A DNA stretch of 64,000 nt. Source: JBEKCB01 sp052139675. GTDB lineage: Bacteria; Planctomycetota; Brocadiia; CAIUPP01. The DNA lies in NCBI GenBank assembly GCA_052139675.1, contig JBKQWE010000012.1, forward strand, positions 1 through 64,000. The letters run 5' to 3'. Made by a program: the position numbers and the translations under genes. Under the pieces are notes generated by a model. That model did no database searches, was not told where the DNA came from, and saw only the letters and a list, made by a program, of their open reading frames with translations. Positions 50,560 to 58,279 of the stretch are shown piece by piece; the first letter of the stretch is position 1; each line of letters opens with the position of its first letter.

Positions 50560-50713
50560 TTACCACCAAGACACCAAGGCACCAAGAACGGCAGGAAGGG
50601 ATTACGGCTTGGAGATTGGGAGATTGAGAAATTAAGCCCGGCGCTTTACCAAATCCCAATCACCTAGTTACCCAATCTCCGACGTTCTTGGTGTCTTGGT
50701 GCCTTGGTGGTAA
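50560..50713. repeat. nested word-type inverted repeat (CCAAG words outside, GGAGATTG words inside)
   Basis: Outer arms of 31 bases (50560-50590 and 50683-50713) match as complements at 29 of 31 positions; the two misfits come from ACA and GCA words in the same 5'-3' order on both sides. The inner part has GGAGATTGGGAGATTG at 50621-50636 and complements around 50651-50682. The element fills the gap 50541-50723 between nikR and the cbiM promoter; I see no gene in it. Confidence 0.85.
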
Positions 50714-50723
50714 GAAAGGAAGG

Positions 50724-51134
50724 TTAGATCCGCGCCCCGACGGTGCCGGGGATGAAACGGCCGTGCTTGACGCCGCGCAGGCTGATCAGCCGCTCGCCGA
50801 GCCGCTGGATCGTTTTGCCCGGGCCGCGCAGGACCAGGATCTCCAGGCAGTTCTCCGGGTCCATGTGGATGTGCAGGCCCGCCACGATCCGGCGGTACTG
50901 CTTGTGCTCCAGGTTCGCGAGCTTCTGCGAAAGCTCCATCGTGTCGTGCTCGTAGACGAGCAGCACGGTGGCCACCGTCTCGCCGGCGGGCGCGGCCCAC
51001 TCGCGCTCGACGAGCTTCTCGCGGATCAGGTCGCGCACGGCCTCGGAGCGATTCGAATAGCCCTTTCCCGCCATCAGCCGGTCGAACCGGTCCAGCAGCT
51101 TCTTCTCGAGCGATATGGCGACGCGTTCCATCAT
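50724..51134 (-). CDS. nikR: nickel-responsive ribbon-helix-helix regulator
   Basis: A 136-residue NikR. The N-terminal ribbon-helix-helix (RVAISLEKKLLDRFDRLM, NRSEAVRDLIRE) binds DNA, and the C-terminal ACT-like domain binds nickel. The four metal ligands have exact family spacing: His in LEHKQY, then HIH eleven and thirteen residues later, and Cys six after that (LHIHMDPENC). It probably controls the adjacent Ni/Co transporter. The start is ATG 51134 or 51131. The -10 box is so close to the ATG that the mRNA may be leaderless. Confidence 0.93.
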   Translation of the reverse strand: MMERVAISLEKKLLDRFDRLMAGKGYSNRSEAVRDLIREKLVEREWAAPAGETVATVLLVYEHDTMELSQKLANLEHKQYRRIVAGLHIHMDPENCLEILVLRGPGKTIQRLGERLISLRGVKHGRFIPGTVGARI

Positions 51135-51139
51135 GAACG

Positions 51140-51170
51140 GTATTAGACCGCGCGCGCCGGGCGGAGTCAA
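51140..51170 (-). promoter_or_regulatory. nikR promoter, probably leaderless transcript
   Basis: Minus strand TTGACT (51170-51165), 19-base spacer, TAATAC (51145-51140); only five bases lie between the -10 box and ATG 51134, so transcription would start at or near the start codon. Confidence 0.45.
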
Positions 51171-51200
51171 GAGGACGCGACCGGCCGGCCCAAGAATTCC

Positions 51201-51229
51201 TTGCATGCCCGCCGACGGAGTGATAGCAT
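51201..51229 (+). promoter_or_regulatory. wrbA promoter
   Basis: TTGCAT at 51201-51206, 17-base spacer, TAGCAT at 51224-51229, 70 bases before the wrbA start. Confidence 0.5.
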
Positions 51230-51299
51230 CGGAGATGCGGGCCGGCGCACTGGGGTGCGCGGGATTCAGGGACCACCAAAGGTGGCAAGGAGACCGATC

Positions 51300-51914
51300 A
51301 TGAAGGTCCTCGTCGTCTATTACTCGCGGTATGGCCACGTGCTGCAACTGGCGCGCGCGGTGGAGAAGGGCGTGAAATCGGTCCAGGGCGTCGAGGCGTC
51401 GCTCCGGCGCGTGGCGGAGTTCGCCGACGAGGAGGCGGAGATCCAAAAGGGCAAGCACAGCAAGCCGGTCTGGGAGCAGCAGAAGGACATCCCGGTCTGC
51501 ACGCTCGACGACCTGAAGTCCGCCGACGGAATCATCTGGGGCACGCCGACGCGCTACGGCAACATGATCGCGCAGATGAAGCGGCTGATTGACTCGACCG
51601 GCGGTCTTTGGCTGGAAGGCGCGTTCGAGGGGAAGCCGACGGGAGTTTTCAGCTCGACGGCCACGATGCACGGCGGACAGGAGACCACGATGCTCACCAT
51701 GGTTCCGCCGCTGATCCACCTGGGAATGATCATCGTCGGCGTGCCCTACTCGACGCCGGGCCTGCTGCACACCGAAGGCCGCGGCGGAACGCCGTACGGG
51801 CCGACGACGGTGGCCGGTCCGGAGAACGCGCGAAAGCCGACGCCGGAGGAGCTGGGCGTCGCCGAGGCGCTGGGAAAACGAATCGCCGAAATAGCGAAAA
51901 AACTGAGAAGTTGA
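51300..51914 (+). CDS. wrbA: NAD(P)H:quinone oxidoreductase WrbA
   Basis: A 204-residue flavodoxin-like FMN enzyme that reduces quinones by two electrons. YYSRYGHVLQLARA is the FMN phosphate loop, GTPTRYGNMIAQMK the isoalloxazine loop, and FSSTATMHGGQETT and PYGPTTVAG the WrbA-specific segments. Full family length. ATG 51300 has AAGGAGA six bases before it. Monocistronic, with its own promoter. Confidence 0.94.
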   Translation: MKVLVVYYSRYGHVLQLARAVEKGVKSVQGVEASLRRVAEFADEEAEIQKGKHSKPVWEQQKDIPVCTLDDLKSADGIIWGTPTRYGNMIAQMKRLIDSTGGLWLEGAFEGKPTGVFSSTATMHGGQETTMLTMVPPLIHLGMIIVGVPYSTPGLLHTEGRGGTPYGPTTVAGPENARKPTPEELGVAEALGKRIAEIAKKLRS

Positions 51915-51940
51915 CGCAGGGTGCGGAACGCCGCAGAATA

Positions 51941-52005
51941 GTTAGTGCTCGTAATCGTAATCGGCCTTTTTCTTTCCCGAACAGACTAACGGCGATTACG
52001 ATTAC
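51941..52005. repeat. word repeat with interlaced arms (CGTAATC words)
   Basis: GTTAGT (51941) and ACTAAC (51985) are complementary, and so are CGTAATCGTAATCG (51950-51963) and CGATTACGATTAC (51993-52005). The order is a-b-a'-b', which is interlaced (pseudoknot-like) instead of nested. Confidence 0.7.
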
Positions 52006-52059
52006 TATTATGATACGACGCGCTGCAGGGAACCGCTTTTTCTTGTCGAGTGAGAAGCC

Positions 52060-53073
52060 ATGGCCATCCTGAACCGAATGATCGTGCTGGCCGCGCGGCC
52101 GGAGGGCGTGCCGCAGGAGGCGAATTTCAAGCTGGTCGAGCGCCCGCTGCCGCCGCTGCACGAGGGGACGTTCCTCGCGCGGACGGAGTTCTTCTCCGTG
52201 GATCCGTACATGCGCATGCGAATCAGCGATGAATCGTACGCCGAGCCGACGAACATCGGCGACGTGATGCTCGGCGGCGCGGTCGGGACGGTCGTCGAGT
52301 CGAAGCATCCGGACTATCATCCCGGCGACGCCGTCGCGGGCGAGTGGGGCTGGCAGGAATACGGCGTGTCCGACGGCCAGGGCGTGCGGCGCGTGGACGC
52401 CTCCGTCGCGCCGGTCTCCACCGCGCTCGGCGTGCTGGGCATGCCGGGCATGACGGCGTATTTCGGCCTGCTGGAGATCGGCCGCCCGAAAGAGGGCGAG
52501 ACGGTGTTCATCTCCGGCGCGGCCGGCGCGGTCGGCTCGCTGGTCGGCCAGATCGCCCGGCTGAAGGGCTGCCGCGTCTTCGGCTCGACCGGCTCCGACG
52601 AGAAGGTCGCCTACCTCGAGAAGGAGCTGCGCTTCGACGGCGCGTTCAATCACAAGGAGGTCCGCGACTACGCGGCGAAGCTCGAGGAGATGTGCCCGGA
52701 CGGCCTGAACATCTTCTACGACAACGTAGGCGGCCCGGTGAGCGACGCGGCGTTCGGGAGCCTCAATGTCGGCGCGCGGGTCGTGGTGTGCGGGCAGATC
52801 TCGCAGTACAACAATCGCACGCTGGCGCGCGGGCCGCGGGTGCTCTGGCGGCTGTTGACGCAGCAGGCGCGCGCGGAGGGCTTCATGGTCTACCAGTTCA
52901 CCGACCGCTTCCCCGAAGGCCTGCGGCAGATGGCGCAGTGGATCCGGGAAGGCCGCATCACGTACCGCGAGACGATCACCGAAGGCATCGAGAACGCGCC
53001 GAAGGCGTTCATCGGGCTGTTCACCGGGCAGAACATCGGGAAGCAAATCGTGCGAGTCGTTGCCCGCTCATAA
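52060..53073 (+). CDS. NADP-dependent oxidoreductase (MDR superfamily, CurA/PTGR-like)
   Basis: 337 residues of the zinc-free medium-chain dehydrogenase group that reduces double bonds of enones. N-terminal FFSVDPYMRMRISD, the nucleotide-binding GAAGAVGSLVGQIARLKGCRVFGSTGS and DGLNIFYDNVGGPVSDAAF are typical. Likely NADPH-dependent and cytosolic. Start ATG 52060. It follows wrbA, another quinone/enone-reducing enzyme, after a word repeat. Confidence 0.92.
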   Translation: MAILNRMIVLAARPEGVPQEANFKLVERPLPPLHEGTFLARTEFFSVDPYMRMRISDESYAEPTNIGDVMLGGAVGTVVESKHPDYHPGDAVAGEWGWQEYGVSDGQGVRRVDASVAPVSTALGVLGMPGMTAYFGLLEIGRPKEGETVFISGAAGAVGSLVGQIARLKGCRVFGSTGSDEKVAYLEKELRFDGAFNHKEVRDYAAKLEEMCPDGLNIFYDNVGGPVSDAAFGSLNVGARVVVCGQISQYNNRTLARGPRVLWRLLTQQARAEGFMVYQFTDRFPEGLRQMAQWIREGRITYRETITEGIENAPKAFIGLFTGQNIGKQIVRVVARS

Positions 53074-53219
53074 CCACCAAGGCACCAAGAACGCCAACTG
53101 ATATAGCAACCACGGAACACACGGAAGACACTGAAGCTATTAAGGAAAGTCGTTCGGTGTGCTCCGTGTATTCCGTGGTAGAAGCCGTTGACTCTTTGTG
53201 CCTTGGTGTCTTGGTGGTG
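53071..53219. repeat. nested word-type inverted repeats between convergent genes
   Basis: The outer arms consist of ACCAAGGCACCAAG words (53074-53096 against 53196-53219) and the inner arms of CCACGGAACACACGG words (53109-53137 against 53151-53181). Two different word families are nested in one element. Confidence 0.8.
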
Positions 53220-53225
53220 AAGGAG

Positions 53226-54005
53226 TCACCGTCGAGACCGCGTCGCCGGCGCCTTCGCCAGGTTGACCAGGTAGGTGCCGCTGCGCGGGTCCTCGCGCAG
53301 GAGGATCAGCTTGCGGTTCATCGCGTCCTCGAGCGCGGCGGTGAACGAATTGTAGCCGTACTCGCTCTCGCTGAACGACGGCTGCTTGCGCTTGATGGTG
53401 TCCTTGACGAGCGAGGCCTGGATCGGGTCGCGCCCCTCGCGCAGCAGGGCGGCCACCGTCTGCCCGATGAGCTCCATCAGCGACTCCTTGTCCACCGGCG
53501 CGCCCTCGGTCCCTTCCGGCTTGGGGACCGGCTGCGGCTCGAGCGATTCGTAGAAGATGAACTCGTCGCAGTTGGCCACGAGCAGCTCCGAGGTCGAGCC
53601 GCGCAGCCCGAGGCCGATCACGCGCTTGGCGTTCTCCCGCAGCTTGGAGACCAGCGGCGAGAAATCGCTGTCGCCGGAGACCAGCACGAAGGTGTCAATG
53701 TGCACCTTGGCGTAGCAGAGGTCCATCGCGTCCACGCACATGCGGATGTCGGCGGAGTTCTTTCCGGCGTCGCCGCGGCGCGGGATTTCGATCAACTCGA
53801 TCGCCGCCTCGTGGAAGGGCTTGGTGTACGAGCCGAAGCGGGACCAGTCGGCGTAAGCGCGCTTGATGAGGATGTTGCCCTTCTCGAGCAGCCGCTGCAG
53901 CACGCGCTGGACGTGGAAGACCTGGTCCGTCCGCCCGCGCATGCCCAGCGCGATGTTCTCGAAATCAATGAAAACCGCCAGGTCGTGCCGCTCGCCGGTC
54001 GCCAT
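53226..54005 (-). CDS. NYN-domain (PIN-like) nuclease with OST-HTH/LOTUS domain
   Basis: 259 residues: NYN domain (1-150) with the acidic metal site VFIDFENI, NSADIRMCVDAMDL and FVLVSGDSDFSPLVSKLRE, then an OST-HTH/LOTUS domain (about 180-250, LMELIGQTVAALLREGRDPIQASLVKD). LabA/MARF1-like proteins of this kind act on RNA. All the acidic residues expected in the catalytic site are present. ATG 54005 is the first codon of the family-like start. Confidence 0.9.
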   Translation of the reverse strand: MATGERHDLAVFIDFENIALGMRGRTDQVFHVQRVLQRLLEKGNILIKRAYADWSRFGSYTKPFHEAAIELIEIPRRGDAGKNSADIRMCVDAMDLCYAKVHIDTFVLVSGDSDFSPLVSKLRENAKRVIGLGLRGSTSELLVANCDEFIFYESLEPQPVPKPEGTEGAPVDKESLMELIGQTVAALLREGRDPIQASLVKDTIKRKQPSFSESEYGYNSFTAALEDAMNRKLILLREDPRSGTYLVNLAKAPATRSRR

Positions 54006-54118
54006 TCGAGTCCCTCCAGGGCCTGCGCAGAATTTCCCGCTCCGCGCGATTATAGTCCGCCGCCGGGCGCACTACAAGGAGGAGCGGCGGATATTGATCT
54101 TCGCGTGAGAAAAGGAAA

Positions 54119-54208
54119 GGTCTCTCGCCAAGACGCCAAGAGCGCAAAGAACAACGCAGCCAGTTCGTTTTTCGCCCTTTGCGCTTTGGGCGCCTTGGCG
54201 AGAGAACA
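54119..54208. repeat. word-type inverted repeat (CGCCAAGACGCCAAG words)
   Basis: TCTCTCGCCAAGACGCCAAG at 54121-54140 pairs with GGGCGCCTTGGCGAGAGAAC at 54188-54207, both flanked by further CAAAG words. Confidence 0.8.
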
Positions 54209-54265
54209 CCTTTCTTTATGCGACCGTCAGCAGGTGAGCCTGTCAAATCCAGCTCGCCGGAAAAA

Positions 54266-54351
54266 GCGCACTGAAACCGCTGCGAAGCGCACTGAAGCGC
54301 ACTCAAACCGCTCCCAACCGCACTGAACCCGCTGGCAAGCGCACTCACTTC
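54266..54351 (+). repeat. direct tandem word array (GCGCACTGA / AACCGCT)
   Basis: GCGCACT or CCGCACT words occur about six times with AACCGCT twice, all in the same orientation. Unlike its neighbours, this array is direct, with no complementary arm. Confidence 0.6.
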
Positions 54352-54411
54352 TCCCGCCCGCTCTGCGGCGTAAATACGGACTTATAATATTACGGTAACG
54401 AATAAAGATTT

Positions 54412-54543
54412 TTAACCGCCGATGAACGCAGATGAACGCCGATAGGCAAATGTAAAACAATTCGTATCGGCGTCCATCGGCGGTTCCAAACGTTTTTGAC
54501 TTTTCGTATCTGTGTCCATCTGTGGTTCCAAACGTTTTTAGGA
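54412..54543. repeat. word-type inverted repeat with a duplicated right arm
   Basis: The left arm GCCGATGAACGCAGATGAAC at 54418-54437 is complementary to a right arm that occurs twice, 54463-54487 and 54505-54529 (42-base period): CGTATCGGCGTCCATCGGCG against CGTATCTGTGTCCATCTGTG. Each copy ends in GGTTCCAAACGTTTTT. Confidence 0.75.
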
Positions 54544-54567
54544 TCGGTTTTAGTGGAGGCAACGGCC

Positions 54568-55374
54568 ATGGCTTCGACGGCACAGGTCGCAGCGAATCGG
54601 GAGAATGCGCTGAAGGCGGGCGTCAGGACGCCGGAAGGGAAAGCGATTTCGCGCTTGAACGCGCGCCGGCACGGCATCTTCGCCGCGGCGCTGACGCCGG
54701 AAGACTCGGAGGAACTCGGCGTCATCGAAGAGGACCTCGTCGCCGACCTGCAGCCGGCCGGCCGGGTGGAGGAAATGCTGGTCGAGACGCTGGCGATGAC
54801 CTACCTGCGCATGCAGCGGTGCGCCCGGGCCGAGGCGGAATACCACGTCGCCACCTGGGAGGAACCGGCCCGCGAGGATCACCCGCTCGCGTGGGAAGAG
54901 CTGCGGAAGAGGCGCAAGCGCGGCGAGCGGGCCGTGGTGTTCCGAGAGGAGAAGTTCAAGCGCATGGTCGAGCTGATCGGTCTGTACAATGCGCGCCTCA
55001 CGAACCAGTTTCTGAAAACCCTTCACGAGATCGAGCGTTGCCGGCGCCTGCGCCAGGGAGAGAACGTGCCGCCGCCGGTCGTCGCCGATGTGACCATCCA
55101 GGCGGATGCGGAAGAAGAGCCCGAAGCGGAACCCGCTTCGCCGGCGCCGCCGCAGGCGCCCGAGCCTGAGAAGCCGCAAGAGGCCGCCGGGCAAGGGGAT
55201 AACGCGAAAAAGCGATTTGAAAAAACGAATCCAATTTCCGGCGAAAAGTCCGCTGAAACCGCTTCCGTCATTCCCTCGAAAGAGGGAATCCAGAACTCTT
55301 CTGCGGCGGGGAAGACCTCCGTCGGCGAGCAACCCGCACGCCGATCACTTGGATTCCTGCCTTCGCGGGAATGA
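54568..55374 (+). CDS. hypothetical protein, ANRxNA-xxG-PEGKA family, repeat-derived C terminus
   Basis: 268 residues. The start AANRENALKAGVRTPEGKAISRLNARRHGIFAAAL belongs to a widespread uncharacterised family seen in environmental bacteria. A helical middle (60-165) includes YLRMQRCARAEAEYH and FKTLHEIERCRRLRQG-like segments. After about 190 it is low complexity (EPEAEPASPAPP). The last 36 residues, from VIPSKEGIQN to FLPSRE, and the stop come from an inverted repeat of the VIPAKAGIQ type (55269-55375). ATG 54568 with GGAGG is the start. Function unknown; genes of this family often occur beside word repeats. Confidence 0.65.
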   Translation: MASTAQVAANRENALKAGVRTPEGKAISRLNARRHGIFAAALTPEDSEELGVIEEDLVADLQPAGRVEEMLVETLAMTYLRMQRCARAEAEYHVATWEEPAREDHPLAWEELRKRRKRGERAVVFREEKFKRMVELIGLYNARLTNQFLKTLHEIERCRRLRQGENVPPPVVADVTIQADAEEEPEAEPASPAPPQAPEPEKPQEAAGQGDNAKKRFEKTNPISGEKSAETASVIPSKEGIQNSSAAGKTSVGEQPARRSLGFLPSRE

Positions 55375-55375
55375 C
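55269..55375. repeat. inverted repeat of the VIPAKAGIQ type
   Basis: The left end CATTCCCTCGAAAGAGGGAA (55269-55288) and the right end TTCGCGGGAATGAC (55362-55375) are inverted copies of the same roughly 25-base unit. The unit matches the well-known repeat whose translations read VIPAKAGIQ or SFPRKRES. It covers the 3' end of the preceding gene. Confidence 0.75.
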
Positions 55376-55403
55376 GCGGAGATCGGTGCGCGCTCCGGCG
55401 GCG

Positions 55404-55513
55404 AACGTCGAACATCCAACGTCGAACTTCGAACGCCCAAGGAACCGGCTGCGACTGTCGCGCCCGGTTCGATGCAAGCATTCGGCATTCGGCAATCGCC
55501 CTTCGGCAATCCT
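55404..55513. repeat. two further word strings: CGAACATCCAACGTCGAAC and TTCGGCATTCGGCAATC
   Basis: CGAACGTCGAACATCCAACG at 55405-55424 is followed by CGAACTTCGAACGCCC. TTCGGCATTCGGCAATCG at 55482-55499 then repeats to 55510. They resemble, respectively, widely seen GAACGTTGAACATC words and the CGGCAATC words of 7961-8060. Confidence 0.6.
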
Positions 55514-55522
55514 TGAGTTGGG

Positions 55523-55552
55523 TTGCTTTCCGGCGGCCCTGTGCGTTATATT
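55523..55552 (+). promoter_or_regulatory. promoter for the pyrophosphatase gene
   Basis: TTGCTT at 55523-55528, 18-base spacer, TATATT at 55547-55552, about 66 bases before the ATG. Confidence 0.45.
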
Positions 55553-55617
55553 ACCCCGTTTTACGCTCCCCGTTCTCCTCCGGAACCACCGGGCAGACTG
55601 AAGAAAGGACGACTGCA

Positions 55618-58203
55618 ATGTTGCTGGAGAAGTTCCGCAAGGCGCGAAGGCAAACGTGGTTCATGGTGGCGATGCTGGTCTTCTTCGCCGGCCTGTGGAT
55701 ATACGGTCCGCTGCACGCGCAGCCCGCGATGACGGCGGCTCCGGCGGCGGCCGCGCCGGCGGCGCGCGAGTTCACCTGGTTCGCGCCGCTCGTGAGCGAC
55801 ACGTTCAACACCGGCGAGCGGGTGGCGCTGCTGTGCGTGCTCGCGGTGGCCTGCCTGGGGCTGGCCTACGCGGGGTTCCTGGTCAAGCAGGTCAAGTCGG
55901 CCGACGAGGGCACGGCCCGGATGCAGGAGATCGCCCAGGCGGTGCGCGAGGGCTCGCGCGCGTATCTCTCGGCGCAGTTCCGGAAGATCGGGCCGCTCAT
56001 CGTGGTGATTACAATCGGGCTCTACCTGACGAAGATGGCGGAGCCGAAGTTCGCCTTCGGGCGCGCGGGCGCGTTCTTCATCGGCTCGCTCTTCAGTTGG
56101 ACGGTCGGGTTCGTCGGCATGAAGATGGCGACCACGGGCAACCTTCGCGTGGCCGCGGCGGCCCGGCGCAGCTACGGCGAGGCGATGCAGCTCGGCTACC
56201 GCACCGGCACGATCACCGGCATGCTGACCGACGGCCTGGGCCTGCTCGGCGGCACGCTGATCTTCCTGATCTACGGCGAGCAGGCGTACGAGGCGCTGCT
56301 CGGCTTCGGATTCGGCGGCACGCTGCTGGCGCTGTTCATGCGCGTCGGCGGCGGCATCTACACCAAGGCCGCCGACGTCGGCGCGGACCTGGTCGGCAAG
56401 ATCGAGAAGGGCATCCCGGAGGACGATCCGCGCAACGCGGCCACCATCGCGGACAACGTCGGCGACAACGTCGGCGATTGCGCGGGAATGGCCGCCGACA
56501 TCTTCGAGAGCTACGAGGTGACCATCGTCGCGGCGATGATCCTGGGCCTGGCGAGCTTCGGCCACAAGGGCGTGATCTTCCCGCTGCTGGTGCGCGGCAT
56601 CGGCGTCCTCGGCTCGATCATCAGCACGTACACCGTCAAGGCCGGCGCGCACGACACCTCCGACACGGCGCTCAAGAGCGTGCACCGCGGGTTCTGGATC
56701 GGCTCGGCGATTTCCGTCGCGGGGTTCTTCGTCCTGGGGTTCGTTTACCTGCACTTCAGCGCGGATTACCTGAGCCGGTACGCCATGAGCAAGGCCGGCT
56801 TCCCCGGCGGCGACCCGACGAGCCTGCCCTTCTGGGCGAACTTCGGCCAGGCCGGGCTCGACATGCGGCCGGCGCTGACCTGCCTGATCGGCGTGATCCT
56901 GGCGATCGTCCTCAACAAGGTCACCAGCTATTACACGCACACCTCGCACGCGCCGGTGAAATCCCTCGCGCGCGCCTGCCAGACCGGGCACGCCACGAAC
57001 ATCATCCAGGGCTTCGCGGTCGGGTACGAAAGCGCGGTGATGATGACGCTCGTGATGGCGACGGCCATCGCGCTCTCGGTGCTCTGCTATACCGGCGCGC
57101 CGGCGGTCTTCGTCGCGTACGGCGTGGCGATGACCGGCATCGGCATGCTGACCCTGACGGGCAACACCATCTCCATGGACGTCTTCGGCCCGGTGGCCGA
57201 CAACGCCAACGGCATCGGCGAGATGGGCTACGACCGCGAGGAGATGGAGAAGTCGAGCCCCGGCTCCTACAAGCGCGCGCGGCAGGTGCTCGCCGACCTC
57301 GACGCGGTGGGCAACACGACGAAGGCGGAGACCAAGGGCATCGCGATCGGCTCGGCGGTGATCGCCGCCGTGTCGCTCTTCGCCAGCTTCATCGCCGTGA
57401 TCGCCGTGGGCAGCGAGGACAAGCTCGGCATGATGAAGGAATCGCAATACAACCTCCTCGCCGGCCAGTTGACGGTCGCCAGCCCGATGGTGCTGATCGG
57501 GCTGCTGATCGGCGGGACCGTGCCGTTCCTCTTCAGCTCCATGCTGCTGCGCGCCGTGGGCCGCGCGGCGTTCTTCATCGTGAAGGAATGCCGCCGGCAG
57601 TTCCAGGACAAGGAGATCCTCGCGGGCACGAAGAAGCCCGACTACGGCAGCGTGGTTCAGATCTGCACCAACACCGCGCAGAAGGAACTCGTCGGCCCCG
57701 GGCTGCTGGCGCTCCTGGCGCCGATCGCCGTCGGCTTCCTGCTCGGGCCGTTCGCGCTCGGCGGCTTCCTGGCCGGCATGATCCTGACCGGCATCGTGCT
57801 GGCCATCTTCATGGCCAACGCCGGCGGCGCCTGGGACAACGCGAAGAAGATGATCGAGGACGGCCTCTACGGCGGCAAAGGCTCGGAGGCGCACAAGGCC
57901 AGCGTGACCGGCGACACGGTGGGCGATCCGCTGAAGGATACCGCCGGGCCGGCGATCAACCCGCTGGTCAAGGTGATGAACATGGTCTGCCTGCTCGGCC
58001 TGGGCCTGGTGCTTTCGAACAACCTGGCCGGCGTGAATCCCGACCCCGAGAAGGCCGCCGTCGGCGTGCTGGCGAACATGCCCACGCACTGGGCGGTCGG
58101 CCTTGTGGTCGCCGTCGTGGCCCTGGTCCTGATCGCCTGGGCGGTGATGAAGAGCAAGCGCGACAGCCCGGAGATGGAGGAGGCGTACCGGGAAACGCAG
58201 TGA
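55618..58203 (+). CDS. hppA: membrane-bound proton-pumping pyrophosphatase
   Basis: 861 residues, about 16 membrane helices. PPi hydrolysis pumps H+ (or Na+). DVGADLVGKIEKGIPEDDPRN, DNVGDNVGDCAGMAADIFESYE, the GPVADNANGIGEM segment and GDTVGDPLKDTAGPA hold the substrate-binding Asp/Lys residues. LDAVGNTTKAETKG has Lys where potassium-dependent enzymes have Ala, which indicates the K+-independent H+-pumping class. The N terminus carries an extra 55 or so residues with one membrane helix and an Ala/Pro-rich stretch. ATG 55618 with AAAGGA is the start; the frame before it is repeat sequence. Confidence 0.95.
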   Translation: MLLEKFRKARRQTWFMVAMLVFFAGLWIYGPLHAQPAMTAAPAAAAPAAREFTWFAPLVSDTFNTGERVALLCVLAVACLGLAYAGFLVKQVKSADEGTARMQEIAQAVREGSRAYLSAQFRKIGPLIVVITIGLYLTKMAEPKFAFGRAGAFFIGSLFSWTVGFVGMKMATTGNLRVAAAARRSYGEAMQLGYRTGTITGMLTDGLGLLGGTLIFLIYGEQAYEALLGFGFGGTLLALFMRVGGGIYTKAADVGADLVGKIEKGIPEDDPRNAATIADNVGDNVGDCAGMAADIFESYEVTIVAAMILGLASFGHKGVIFPLLVRGIGVLGSIISTYTVKAGAHDTSDTALKSVHRGFWIGSAISVAGFFVLGFVYLHFSADYLSRYAMSKAGFPGGDPTSLPFWANFGQAGLDMRPALTCLIGVILAIVLNKVTSYYTHTSHAPVKSLARACQTGHATNIIQGFAVGYESAVMMTLVMATAIALSVLCYTGAPAVFVAYGVAMTGIGMLTLTGNTISMDVFGPVADNANGIGEMGYDREEMEKSSPGSYKRARQVLADLDAVGNTTKAETKGIAIGSAVIAAVSLFASFIAVIAVGSEDKLGMMKESQYNLLAGQLTVASPMVLIGLLIGGTVPFLFSSMLLRAVGRAAFFIVKECRRQFQDKEILAGTKKPDYGSVVQICTNTAQKELVGPGLLALLAPIAVGFLLGPFALGGFLAGMILTGIVLAIFMANAGGAWDNAKKMIEDGLYGGKGSEAHKASVTGDTVGDPLKDTAGPAINPLVKVMNMVCLLGLGLVLSNNLAGVNPDPEKAAVGVLANMPTHWAVGLVVAVVALVLIAWAVMKSKRDSPEMEEAYRETQ

Positions 58204-58226
58204 GCGGAAGGCGGATCGAACGTTGA

Positions 58227-58262
58227 GGGCGGAAGGACGAATTCGTATTCGTCCTTCCGCCC
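58227..58262. terminator. 16-bp hairpin between convergent genes (terminator)
   Basis: GGGCGGAAGGACGAAT (58227-58242) and ATTCGTCCTTCCGCCC (58247-58262) are exact complements around TCGT, 23 bases after the hppA stop and before the convergent 58280 gene. GGAAGGACGAA is another recurring intergenic word. Confidence 0.7.
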
Positions 58263-58279
58263 TTGCATTATCCTGTCCC

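Noticed and set aside
50560..53219. CRISPR array
   Set aside because: Words are 5-10 bases, face their complements, have no regular spacers, and no cas genes are present.
54496..54567. Upstream extension of the 54568 gene
   Set aside because: The sequence is word repeat; the GGAGG site places the start at 54568.
55561..58089. 842-codon open frame on the minus strand
   Set aside because: Antisense shadow of the pyrophosphatase gene.
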